Below the pieces are notes generated by a model that was not told the DNA's origin, ran no database searches, and worked only from the letters and a program-made list of their open reading frames with translations. From Bacteroidaceae bacterium (GTDB taxonomy: Bacteria; Bacteroidota; Bacteroidia; Bacteroidales; Bacteroidaceae), in NCBI GenBank assembly GCA_902362375.1, contig CABIVS010000006.1:310001-374000 (forward strand): a stretch of DNA of 64,000 nt, given 5' to 3'. Position numbers and translations under genes: made by a program. Positions 25,410 to 32,891 of the stretch are shown here, one piece after another (the stretch's first letter is position 1; each line of letters opens with the position of its first letter).

Positions 25410-27461
25410 TTAATCATAGAAATTCCATGAAAGACCGAATTTCAGCACACGTGGGTTGATGGGGTAGTGCGGAGACAAAAAGTAATTCGGACTGCTCATG
25501 CCCTGGTTCACGTGATACATCATTACATAGAAACGTGTACGCTTTAAATGTAAATTTGCATATACATTCACAATCGGATAACCTCCTATCTGTACTTGGT
25601 CGTCTGTCGGTTGCAGATGAAAATTCTGAATGGCCGGCATATAGGCAGGTGCATTGTATTTGCTGAAATAACGCACGTCGGCTCCCAATTGCACACTAAG
25701 TACTTTCTTCGCCAGTTTGAACTGCATATAGAAGTTATGATATAGCGAGAGATCAGGTAGGGGAAGTACAGTCTGGTCACTGGATTTCTGCCAGGTCACT
25801 TCATTGTCCAGATGGAAGATTCCCAACTTGAAGTCCTGATTAAGACTTGCAGATAATACCTGTATACTTCCGCTGTTCTGTTCCGGTGTTGCTTCTTGGT
25901 TGAAGTAAGTATAGTTCTTGATGTTTTCAACTCCTGCTTTCAGGCGTGTCCTCCAACGTGCAATGCTCAATTCCCCCTCAATACGGGTACGGAATTCCTT
26001 GTCCATATCGTCGTCCCACATAAAATGCTTGGAATGATAATGGCGCATATAGAAAGGAGCAAGCTTATTGCTGACTTCACCACGGGCTATCAGACTGACG
26101 GTATCTTTCCATAACGGGAAGTTCAGGTCAATATCTCCTTTTACATTAAATTGTCCGATGGCTTTTCCTGCCAATCCCACTTCTCCGATAGCATGGTAAT
26201 GAAGTACATTTCCTTCACGTTTGGATAATTCTCCTCCAACAAATATTTCATTTTCGTTGTATTTGTCGGGCAACGGATTTCCTTCCATATTCATCAATGT
26301 ATACTTGCTGATTTTATAGGAAGCGAATGCCGTCAATCCGGCTTTGGCATATTTATTAAAGCCTTCCAATAGAGCAATACCTATGGTATTCTTGATTCCT
26401 ACATAGGTGGTACTGTCTCTGGCCGTAGGATTATCTGGGTCTAAATAAGTGTTTTGATAATAATTCTTCTCGCGCATATCATCATTTGAGTTGAAGGTAT
26501 GCCGTGCCCGTTCTACCTGGATGGTGTGTATAAAACTGGTAACGGGGACAAACTCCTGTTTGGCGGGAGTGGTGTCATTTTCAGCCTGTGGTATGTCACG
26601 ACTGAATCCCAGATTATATCGTTGGGTCAGGAAGACATAAAAGTCATGGTTACGGTTGGTCGTTGCATTTAGTACGGTAGGAATATTGGTTGACTCATAT
26701 TCTCTTTGACCTTGCGCCATTTCTTCCGGTGCAGTGATATAGCGGTCGTCCTCAATACCTCCGTTTTCGTTTGTTTTCAGGTAATTGTTGCTGTATATAG
26801 CTTGCATCTGATATTTGTCGCCGATATAGCTACCGAAAACAGCTGCGTTAAAATACGCCGTATTCTGATTATTGTAATATCCTCGTCCGTACAGGTAGTC
26901 TATATTAAAGCCGAAAGCCAGTTTCTTGTTTACATTGACAGAGAAGTAAGATTTGAAACGCTCTTCCCCGTTCACTTTATTACCGGCTTTGTGATACGTC
27001 AGATTCGTATAAGGTACGTTACTGTTGGTAAAATTAAATTCCGTAGGACGAATAAAGAAACTGGAGAAAGGCTCCATGAAAATAGTCGGTTCCGGGTCAC
27101 GGCGGTCAAAGAAGATGCGTGACATACGGGGAGAACCCATATTGGCCAGATAATTGTAATGTCCGGTAAGTCCTTCGGTCAGGTTTGAATTCTGGAAATG
27201 ATGAAAGGCTGTATCTGCCGGTATTATGGTCCGGTCGCCCAACTGGTTTTTGATACGCCACATATACAATTTTGGAGGCAATCCCTGTACTTCGACATTT
27301 GCACTATCCAATCTGTCCGGAATCATGGCAGGGTCTACCTGATTTCCGTATTGGTCGTATCCGTTTTCGTCTACTCTCTGGCGACCATTATCGAACTGTG
27401 CCTGAACAGTCGTCAAACCTATAACGGAAAGTAATATATATAATAGTAAGATTCGTCTCAT
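25410..27461 (-). CDS. Putative outer-membrane porin (Porin_10-like)
   Basis: 683 residues from the ATG at 27461, which opens a clean signal peptide (MRRILLLYILLSVIGLTTVQ). An in-frame ATG four codons upstream lies inside a -7-like box and is less likely. The mature part has an acidic N-terminus (DENGYDQYGNQVDPAMIPD), then MYMWRIKNQLGD-like sequence and many amphipathic strands, ending LKFGLSWNFYD as beta-barrels do. It resembles the large putative porins conserved in Bacteroidetes. The function is not established; general diffusion is assumed. It is followed by the substrate-binding protein gene after 17 bp. Confidence 0.7.
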   Translation of the reverse strand: MRRILLLYILLSVIGLTTVQAQFDNGRQRVDENGYDQYGNQVDPAMIPDRLDSANVEVQGLPPKLYMWRIKNQLGDRTIIPADTAFHHFQNSNLTEGLTGHYNYLANMGSPRMSRIFFDRRDPEPTIFMEPFSSFFIRPTEFNFTNSNVPYTNLTYHKAGNKVNGEERFKSYFSVNVNKKLAFGFNIDYLYGRGYYNNQNTAYFNAAVFGSYIGDKYQMQAIYSNNYLKTNENGGIEDDRYITAPEEMAQGQREYESTNIPTVLNATTNRNHDFYVFLTQRYNLGFSRDIPQAENDTTPAKQEFVPVTSFIHTIQVERARHTFNSNDDMREKNYYQNTYLDPDNPTARDSTTYVGIKNTIGIALLEGFNKYAKAGLTAFASYKISKYTLMNMEGNPLPDKYNENEIFVGGELSKREGNVLHYHAIGEVGLAGKAIGQFNVKGDIDLNFPLWKDTVSLIARGEVSNKLAPFYMRHYHSKHFMWDDDMDKEFRTRIEGELSIARWRTRLKAGVENIKNYTYFNQEATPEQNSGSIQVLSASLNQDFKLGIFHLDNEVTWQKSSDQTVLPLPDLSLYHNFYMQFKLAKKVLSVQLGADVRYFSKYNAPAYMPAIQNFHLQPTDDQVQIGGYPIVNVYANLHLKRTRFYVMMYHVNQGMSSPNYFLSPHYPINPRVLKFGLSWNFYD

Positions 27462-27486
27462 AATTGGAGGCAAAGATACTTACTTT

Positions 27487-27580
27487 AATTGAGAATTGAG
27501 AATTGAGAATTGAAAAATATGTTGCATCCTTTACTTGGCGAGCAATTATTTCTTAATTCTCAATTCTTAATTTTTAATTT
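27487..27580. repeat. AT-rich tandem and inverted repeats
   Basis: Tandem copies of AATTGAG/AATTGAGAAT (about 27487-27513) and a complementary run containing AATTCTCAATTCTTAATT (about 27553-27580) flank a 40-bp middle part. They could pair into a long weak hairpin between the kor operon end and the porin gene. This may act as a terminator for the kor operon. Confidence 0.5.
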
Positions 27581-27581
27581 A

Positions 27582-28124
27582 TTAAACCTCACGGATTAAC
27601 TCCATCCCTTTCTTGATAGCTTCCTCGTTCATAGGAATCAAGTGGTGGTGGCGTTCCGGCAAGGTTTTCTTCAATCCTTTAACCACATTCTCCAAAGTTA
27701 CAACCGGACGAAGTTTCAATAAACCGCCAAGTACGATCATGTTGAATGCTTTGGCATTGTTCATCTCGTTGGCTGCATCCATTGCGTCAATACGATATAC
27801 TTTGATATCCTTGCGAGTAGGAGGGTGGATAATTCCGTAACCGTCATAAATCAGGATACCGCCGGGTTTCACTTTGCTTTCGAACTTCTCGAGTGAAGGC
27901 TGGTTCAGAATGATGGCAGCATCATATTTACTTAGAATCGGTGAAGATATCTTGTCGTCGCTTACAATAACTGTAACGTTGGCCGTTCCACCTCGTTGTT
28001 CAGGACCATAAGCCGGCATCCAGCTCACTTCTTTGCCTTCCATCAGACCGGAATATGCCAGAATCTTACCCATAGACAATACGCCTTGTCCACCGAAGCC
28101 TGCTATAATAATTTCTTCTTTCAT
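27582..28124 (-). CDS. 2-oxoacid:ferredoxin oxidoreductase, gamma subunit
   Basis: 180 residues, the size of KorC/VorC-type gamma subunits. Motifs are GFGGQGVLSMGKILAYSG near the N-terminus, EVSWMPAYGPEQRGGTANVTVIVSD, and a C-terminal half with MIVLGGLLKLRP. With the alpha and beta subunits it makes a CoA-dependent oxidoreductase that converts a 2-oxoacid (2-oxoglutarate or branched-chain 2-oxoacids) to the acyl-CoA while reducing ferredoxin. It is the last gene of the operon, 20 bp after the beta subunit gene. Substrate choice (Kor or Vor) cannot be decided from the sequence alone. Confidence 0.88.
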   Translation of the reverse strand: MKEEIIIAGFGGQGVLSMGKILAYSGLMEGKEVSWMPAYGPEQRGGTANVTVIVSDDKISSPILSKYDAAIILNQPSLEKFESKVKPGGILIYDGYGIIHPPTRKDIKVYRIDAMDAANEMNNAKAFNMIVLGGLLKLRPVVTLENVVKGLKKTLPERHHHLIPMNEEAIKKGMELIREV

Positions 28125-28144
28125 TGTTCTGTTGACTTTTAGCG

Positions 28145-28909
28145 TTATTCTTTATCTTTTAAATCACCTAGCGGATAGAATGGGAACATGTGTTCTTCCA
28201 TCCATTTGTTTGCTTTTTCGGGAGTCATCTTCCAGCCGGAGCTGCAAGTAGAAACGATTTCCACCAGGTTGGAACCTTTACCGCTCATGGAATTCTCAAA
28301 CGCCTTACGGATTGCTTTCTTAGCTTTGCGGATAGCCGGTACGGATTGTACGGACTGGCGGGTTACGTAAGCGGTTCCTTCCAATTGGGCAGCGATTTCA
28401 GTAATCTTCAGCGGATAGCCATGAAGTTCCACGTCACGTCCGTAAGGACAAGTCGAACTCTTCATTCCTACCAGTGTAGTCGGGGCCATTTGACCACCTG
28501 TCATACCATAGATGGCATTGTTGATAAAGATAATCGTAATGTTTTCGCCACGGTTCAAAGCATGTATGGTTTCAGCTGTACCGATACAGGCCAAGTCACC
28601 GTCGCCTTGGTATGTAAATACGAGACGGTCCGGCCACAAGCGTTTGACAGCGGTTGCCACAGCAGGAGCGCGCCCGTGTGCTGCTTCTTGCCAGTCAATG
28701 TCCAGATAGTTATAGGCGAAAACCGCACATCCTACCGGAGAGATTCCCACTGTTTTATCTTCCATGCCCATTTCCTCTATTACTTCGGCAATGAGTTTGT
28801 GTACCACGCCGTGACTGCAGCCCGGACAGTAGTGCATGGCGTTATCGTTCATCAGAGTCGGTTTTTTGTAAACCAGATTCTCGGGTTTGATTATTTCTTC
28901 TTTAGTCAT
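28145..28909 (-). CDS. 2-oxoacid:ferredoxin oxidoreductase, beta (thiamine diphosphate) subunit
   Basis: 254 residues. It contains the CPGCSHGVVHKL motif near the N-terminus and the thiamine-diphosphate/Mg signature starting GDGDLACIGTAETIHALNRG and ending near NNAIYGMTGGQMAPTT. The FeS-proximal cysteines (CPGC, and SSTCPYGRD further on) are as in KorB/VorA-type subunits. It catalyses decarboxylation of the 2-oxoacid and passes electrons to ferredoxin. The gene order alpha, small membrane protein, beta, gamma is co-directional with short gaps. The 57-residue gene lies 12 bp upstream. Confidence 0.9.
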   Translation of the reverse strand: MTKEEIIKPENLVYKKPTLMNDNAMHYCPGCSHGVVHKLIAEVIEEMGMEDKTVGISPVGCAVFAYNYLDIDWQEAAHGRAPAVATAVKRLWPDRLVFTYQGDGDLACIGTAETIHALNRGENITIIFINNAIYGMTGGQMAPTTLVGMKSSTCPYGRDVELHGYPLKITEIAAQLEGTAYVTRQSVQSVPAIRKAKKAIRKAFENSMSGKGSNLVEIVSTCSSGWKMTPEKANKWMEEHMFPFYPLGDLKDKE

Positions 28910-28921
28910 AACTTCTTCTCC

Positions 28922-29095
28922 TTATCTGTTGGTGAACCGTATAAAAAACTCCATCAGCTTGACAAAGATTGCCGCGCCGCATACGTAGATAAACATTTTG
29001 AAATCTTCTTTGGCTACAAAATAGATGATGATGGCTGCGACGGCCAATATCATAAAGAGGATATTCAGTACGTTTCTTATTTTATCGGGATTCAT
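28922..29095 (-). CDS. Small membrane protein inside the 2-oxoacid oxidoreductase operon
   Basis: A 57-codon frame, ATG at 29093-29095 and TAA at 28922-28924. The start reads MNPDKIRNVLNILFMILAVA. The protein has two hydrophobic stretches (about residues 9-26 and 34-47) separated by AKEDFK, and a basic C-terminus (FIRFTNR). Two transmembrane helices with a short loop are likely. It sits between the alpha and beta subunit genes, 12 bp before the latter, on the same strand, so translation within the operon is plausible. No function is known to me; it might tether the complex to the membrane, which is speculative. Confidence 0.7.
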   Translation of the reverse strand: MNPDKIRNVLNILFMILAVAAIIIYFVAKEDFKMFIYVCGAAIFVKLMEFFIRFTNR

Positions 29096-29119
29096 CGCTT
29101 TATTTACTATTTTTTATTT

Positions 29120-29177
29120 ACGATTTACGATTAAGATTATTTTGCGACTTACCATAGTTACTTTAATCGTAAATCGT
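29120..29177. repeat. Perfect 15-bp inverted repeat within the kor operon
   Basis: ACGATTTACGATTAA (29120-29134) and its exact complement (29163-29177) flank a 28-bp loop in the gap between the alpha subunit gene and the small membrane protein gene. It may be a processing or attenuation hairpin; there is no long U-tract. Confidence 0.6.
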
Positions 29178-29181
29178 CTAA

Positions 29182-30261
29182 TTACATTATTTTTTCTTCC
29201 AAGGCAGTTACAATTTCATCCGGGTCGGGCACAATACCGCCGAGGCGTCCGAAATGTTCTACCTTTATTTTACCGTTAACAGCCAGGCGGACATCTTCAA
29301 TCATCTGTCCGGCATTCAGTTCCGTAACAAGCATGCCCTTTACTTTATCAGCATAAGAGGCAATTGCCTTTGTCGGGAATGGCCACAAGGTGATCGGACG
29401 CAGAATACCTACTTTGATACCCTTTTCACGAGCCAGTTCCATTGCTTTTTGGCCAATGCGTGCCATTGAACCAAAGGCGATGATCAGATATTCTGCATCT
29501 TCGCAGTTTATTTCTTCAAAACGTACTTCGTTTTCTTCGATTTTACGATACTTGGCCTGGAAGCGGAGGTTGTTGATTTCCATTGCTTCCGGTTTCAGTT
29601 CCAGAGAAGTGATAATGTTCGGTTTGCGGCCTTTCGCCTTTCCGGTAGTAGCCCATGGGCATTGTTCGATTACTTCCGCTTCCGTGCGGCGTGCTTTTTG
29701 AACAGGAAGAACTACTTTTTCCATCATCTGTCCGATCACACCATCAGCAAGAATAATAGCCGGATTACGGTATTTGAATGCCAATTCGAATCCCAGTGCT
29801 ACGAAATCCGCCATTTCCTGTACGGATGCCGGTGCGAGTGCTATCAGTCTGTAGTCACCATGACCACCACCTTTTACAGTCTGGAAGTAGTCTGCCTGGC
29901 TCGGTTGGATGGTTCCCAGTCCGGGACCGCCACGCATCACGTTCACAATCAGACAAGGAAGTTCGGCACCTGCGATGTAAGAGATACCTTCCTGTTTCAG
30001 ACTTACACCAGGACTTGAGGATGATGTCATAACCATTTTTCCACTACCTGCACCTCCATATACCATATTGATAGCTGCCACTTCACTTTCTGCCTGGAGT
30101 ACTACCATGCCGGTTGTTTCCCACGGTTTCAGTTCGGCCAGCGTTTCCAACACTTCCGATTGGGGAGTAATAGGATATCCGAAGTATCCATCCGCACCGC
30201 AGCGGATAGCTGCATGGGCGATGGCTTCGTTTCCTTTCATTAATACAACTTCTTCTGCCAT
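29182..30261 (-). CDS. vorB: 2-oxoacid:ferredoxin oxidoreductase, alpha subunit (VorB/KorA type)
   Basis: 359 residues. The N-terminal pyrimidine-binding domain has GNEAIAHAAIRCGADGYFGYPITPQSE-type sequence (the YPITPQSE motif is the family hallmark), then TSSSSPGVSLKQEGISYIAGAELP and the MRGGPGLGTIQPSQADYFQ motif. The C-terminal transketolase-like domain has GILRPITLWPFPTKAI and LVTELNAGQMIEDVRLAV. It works with the beta, gamma and ferredoxin-like subunits encoded beside it in the cytoplasm. The family name in Bacteroides is usually VorB (3-methyl-2-oxobutanoate), but the same architecture serves 2-oxoglutarate. Confidence 0.9.
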   Translation of the reverse strand: MAEEVVLMKGNEAIAHAAIRCGADGYFGYPITPQSEVLETLAELKPWETTGMVVLQAESEVAAINMVYGGAGSGKMVMTSSSSPGVSLKQEGISYIAGAELPCLIVNVMRGGPGLGTIQPSQADYFQTVKGGGHGDYRLIALAPASVQEMADFVALGFELAFKYRNPAIILADGVIGQMMEKVVLPVQKARRTEAEVIEQCPWATTGKAKGRKPNIITSLELKPEAMEINNLRFQAKYRKIEENEVRFEEINCEDAEYLIIAFGSMARIGQKAMELAREKGIKVGILRPITLWPFPTKAIASYADKVKGMLVTELNAGQMIEDVRLAVNGKIKVEHFGRLGGIVPDPDEIVTALEEKIM

Positions 30262-30272
30262 ATTCTTTTCTT

Positions 30273-30500
30273 TTATTCTACTTTTACTTTATACACTGAA
30301 ATACATCCGTCCGGACAAACCGTTGCACACGAGCTGCATCCGTTGCAGGTATCTTCTTTTACTTGCCAGGCATAGTTATAGCCTTTCATATTTACCTCTT
30401 TATTGAGGGCGATTACATCGAGCGGACATGCCACTACACACAGGTTGCATCCTTTGCAACGCTCCGTGTCGACTACGATTGCTCCTTTGATTTTTGCCAT
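30273..30500 (-). CDS. 4Fe-4S ferredoxin-like delta subunit of the 2-oxoacid oxidoreductase
   Basis: 75 residues with two classical cluster motifs, CKGCNLCVVACP and CNGCSSCATVCP, each CxxCxxCxxxCP, separated by about 25 residues. This two-cluster ferredoxin is the delta subunit (KorD/VorD) that takes electrons from the thiamine enzyme. It lies 11 bp upstream of the alpha subunit gene and after the TPR gene, so it is the first enzymatic subunit transcribed. Confidence 0.9.
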   Translation of the reverse strand: MAKIKGAIVVDTERCKGCNLCVVACPLDVIALNKEVNMKGYNYAWQVKEDTCNGCSSCATVCPDGCISVYKVKVE

Positions 30501-30534
30501 AATCTTTATTTTATTACGTTATCTTTGAGTTCGA

Positions 30535-30816
30535 TTATTGATTAAACATATCTTTGTGGTAGAAATTGAGGATATCAATTGCCATTTTCCTGGCCTGAAC
30601 GGCAGGGCTGTCCGGATTGAGCTCGATGGCATACTGGTAGTTGTCCAGTGCCCGCTTCCAATCTCCTTTTTTTCGGTAGGCATTTCCCCGTAAATAGTAA
30701 AGAGTATCTTTCTCTTTTTCGACAGAAGTGTCCTGGAGAAGCTGGTCCAATTGCTTAATCGCTGTGTCCACATCCCCCTGATTGATAAGCTCTTTTAGGT
30801 TGTCTATTTGCTCCAT
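30535..30816 (-). CDS. TPR-repeat protein at the head of the kor operon
   Basis: 93 residues without signal peptide. A TPR-like helix pair (LYYLRGNAYRKKGDWKRALD followed by NYQYAIELNPDSPAVQARK) is preceded by a related hairpin (DNLKELINQGDVDTAIKQLD) and ends HKDMFNQ. It is probably a cytoplasmic scaffold or assembly factor for the oxidoreductase encoded downstream (34-bp gap); this is inference from position. Confidence 0.75.
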   Translation of the reverse strand: MEQIDNLKELINQGDVDTAIKQLDQLLQDTSVEKEKDTLYYLRGNAYRKKGDWKRALDNYQYAIELNPDSPAVQARKMAIDILNFYHKDMFNQ

Positions 30817-30844
30817 TTCTTTCGTCTTTCGGGATTCTGAAACG

Positions 30845-30878
30845 CAAAGATAGTTTTTATTTGTGTAAATGGGGCAAA
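30845..30878 (-). promoter_or_regulatory. Promoter of the TPR-kor operon
   Basis: On the minus strand TATCTTTG (30845-30852) and TTTG (30875-30878) have a 22-bp spacer, slightly long for the Bacteroides consensus. The -7 box lies 28 bp before the start codon at 30816. Confidence 0.5.
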
Positions 30879-30965
30879 TGAAGACGGAAATTTACAACGT
30901 TTGGACTTTATTGTATATTCTATGAATATATAGTCAGGATGAAAGAAAAAACGGATCTCATCTTT

Positions 30966-30996
30966 TTTGTTTATAACGAGAATATATCTATTTTTG
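30966..30996 (+). promoter_or_regulatory. Promoter of the PUL 2 sigma factor gene
   Basis: TTTG (30966-30969), an exact 19-bp spacer and TATTTTTG (30989-30996) match the Bacteroides housekeeping promoter, about 75 bp before the start codon at 31071. Confidence 0.7.
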
Positions 30997-31070
30997 TCAC
31001 CACCAACATGATTGGTTTTGTTTTCTCTGATGATGATTATTAATACACTTTGGCCTTGTAGAATACTGAA

Positions 31071-31619
31071 ATGAAAGATGAACATGTGAATGATATAAAT
31101 AATTATCAGAAACTGTATATGCAATATGCGCCCATGTTGTTGCGTTTTGCTGGGAAGTTTATTTCTCCTTTCTTTGCAGAAGATATTGTGCAGGATGTAT
31201 TTCTTAGAATATGGGATAAACAAGTTTTTCTGTTATCTGAATCAGAGGTTAAAAATATATTGTTTGTTGCTGTCCGGAATGCCTGTATCGATCATTTGCG
31301 TCGTATTAGTCTCGAACAGGAGTTTGCCGATAAGCGTGCTATCCAGCTCAAATTAGATGAGTTGAGCTTTTACGACGGTGCTGATGAGTTATTTATGAGG
31401 AAAGACTTGATAGCACATGTGATGGCGAAAATAAATGAATTGCCCGAAAAAAGACGCGAGATCTTCTTGTTGTCATATATGGAGGGACTTAAGGCAGCAG
31501 AGATTGCTGAAAGATTGAATTTATCCACGCGAACAGTAGAGAATCAATTATATAGAACATTGCTTTTCTTGCGAAAGGAACTTCAGACGGCTTTTGTCTA
31601 TTTATTTATGTTCGTATAG
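31071..31619 (+). CDS. ECF-type RNA polymerase sigma-70 factor (PUL 2)
   Basis: 182 residues. Sigma region 2 is visible as YMQYAPMLLRFAGKF, then EDIVQDVFLRIWDK and VRNACIDHLRR. Region 4 is visible as INELPEKRREIFLLSYMEGLKAAEIAERL, then STRTVENQLYRTLLFLRKEL with the helix-turn-helix. The short region 3 linker and absence of region 1 define an ECF factor. It pairs with the FecR-like anti-sigma factor encoded 126 bp downstream, and its target is expected to be the susC operon from 32892. It is released when the STN domain of SusC signals through FecR. Confidence 0.92.
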   Translation: MKDEHVNDINNYQKLYMQYAPMLLRFAGKFISPFFAEDIVQDVFLRIWDKQVFLLSESEVKNILFVAVRNACIDHLRRISLEQEFADKRAIQLKLDELSFYDGADELFMRKDLIAHVMAKINELPEKRREIFLLSYMEGLKAAEIAERLNLSTRTVENQLYRTLLFLRKELQTAFVYLFMFV

Positions 31620-31745
31620 CCTGCATGAATTCTCGTTTTCCATCACGTAGAAAAATATAATTAAAAAAAATAAAGAAGTCGGTGAGTAGTTTTTGCCGAT
31701 GGTTCGTTACATATATAAAAACAGGTAAATATTATCTATTTATAT

Positions 31746-32723
31746 ATGGAAAACATGATTTCAGATTTGATAATAGGGTTTTTAAAAGGTTCGTTGAATG
31801 AGAAAGAGATCAATCAGTTTTATGATTGGGTGAATGAAACACCTGAAAATAAAAAGATTTTTTTCGAAGCGAAGATGGTCTATGATGCTTGCTTGTTTAA
31901 AGGAAGCGATATTGATATGGATAAGAGCTGGCAACGTTTATTGGAAAAGAAACAGAAGCAGACTCCAAAGAAAATATACACTCTTTTCCGGAGAATTCAG
32001 ACTTATGCGGCAGTCGCTGTTATCGCCATCGCCCTTACTTCTACTATCTTCTTGATGTTAAATACTACTTCTCCTGCTCCGATAGCCGAATATGTGAGTG
32101 GTGATGGAATTGTTGCTGATAAGATAATACTGTCAGACGGTACACAGGTGAGCATGGGCAGTCAGTCGAAATTCCGTTATGATCCTCATTATGGAAAAGA
32201 TAAACGTGTGGTTTATTTGGAGGGAGAAGCATTCTTTGATGTAGCCAAGCAAAAAAGTAAACCTTTCATCGTGGTTGTGAATGGGCAGGAGATAGAAGCT
32301 TTAGGCACCAAATTCAATGTGGAAGCTTATCCGTCGGATTCTGTTGCTGTTACTACTTTATTGGAGGGCTCCATTCGTTTGACTAGTGAAAATATAAATA
32401 CTCCGGTTGTTTTAAGACCCAATCAACAATATGTCTACAATAAAGATAAAGGAACTTATAAAGTAGATAAAGTAGAAGCTTCTCTTTATACATCATGGAT
32501 TTCCGGTTATTATTATTTTCATGAAGAAAGTTTAGACGGAATATTGAACAGGCTGGGACATATTTACGGAGTCGATTTCCGGGTTCAGTCGGATAACTTG
32601 AAAGGACGTAAATTTACCGGAACCTTCTATCGGGGACAAAGCATTAAGGATATTCTGGATGTGATAAATGTCTCAATTCCAATTCAATATCAGGTAAATA
32701 AGCAACATGTGATTATAAATTGA
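31746..32723 (+). CDS. FecR-family anti-sigma factor (PUL 2)
   Basis: 325 residues with an N-terminal cytoplasmic domain (SDLIIGFLKGSLNEKEINQF), a single membrane helix (about residues 78-98, AVAVIAIALTSTIFLML), and a periplasmic FecR domain (VSGDGIVADKIILSDGTQVSM, LEGEAFFDVAKQKSKPFIV, EALGTKFNVEAYPSD). The C-terminal DUF4974-like domain (YYYFHEESLDGILNRLGHIY) contacts the STN domain of the transporter. It holds the ECF sigma factor inactive until the SusC partner binds its ligand. Confidence 0.92.
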   Translation: MENMISDLIIGFLKGSLNEKEINQFYDWVNETPENKKIFFEAKMVYDACLFKGSDIDMDKSWQRLLEKKQKQTPKKIYTLFRRIQTYAAVAVIAIALTSTIFLMLNTTSPAPIAEYVSGDGIVADKIILSDGTQVSMGSQSKFRYDPHYGKDKRVVYLEGEAFFDVAKQKSKPFIVVVNGQEIEALGTKFNVEAYPSDSVAVTTLLEGSIRLTSENINTPVVLRPNQQYVYNKDKGTYKVDKVEASLYTSWISGYYYFHEESLDGILNRLGHIYGVDFRVQSDNLKGRKFTGTFYRGQSIKDILDVINVSIPIQYQVNKQHVIIN

Positions 32724-32783
32724 ATAACTAATCTAAATTAAGAACGACAGAATGAATAGCAGTTAACCTTATATAATAAGAAA

Positions 32784-32817
32784 GAGAGAAGAAAATTTTG
32801 GCCGATTTTCTTCTCTC
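32784..32817 (+). promoter_or_regulatory. susC leader hairpin with TTTGGCC loop (PUL 2)
   Basis: A perfect 13-bp stem, GAGAGAAGAAAAT (32784-32796) with ATTTTCTTCTCTC (32805-32817), carries the 8-nt loop TTTGGCCG. It lies 74 nt before the susC start codon. PUL 3 has a hairpin of equal stem length and almost the same loop (47437-47469). It is a candidate post-transcriptional control element. Confidence 0.65.
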
Positions 32818-32891
32818 CGAGATGTTTGCATCTCAAAAAATTAAACTTCCTCTTGAATGGAATAGTGTTTAATCTTAAAACTTACAAATGT

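Noticed and set aside
28190..29134. 314-codon plus-strand frame opposite the beta subunit and small membrane protein
   Set aside because: It is a shadow of a conserved thiamine-diphosphate enzyme gene, rich in Cys/Phe/His/Tyr as antisense frames are.
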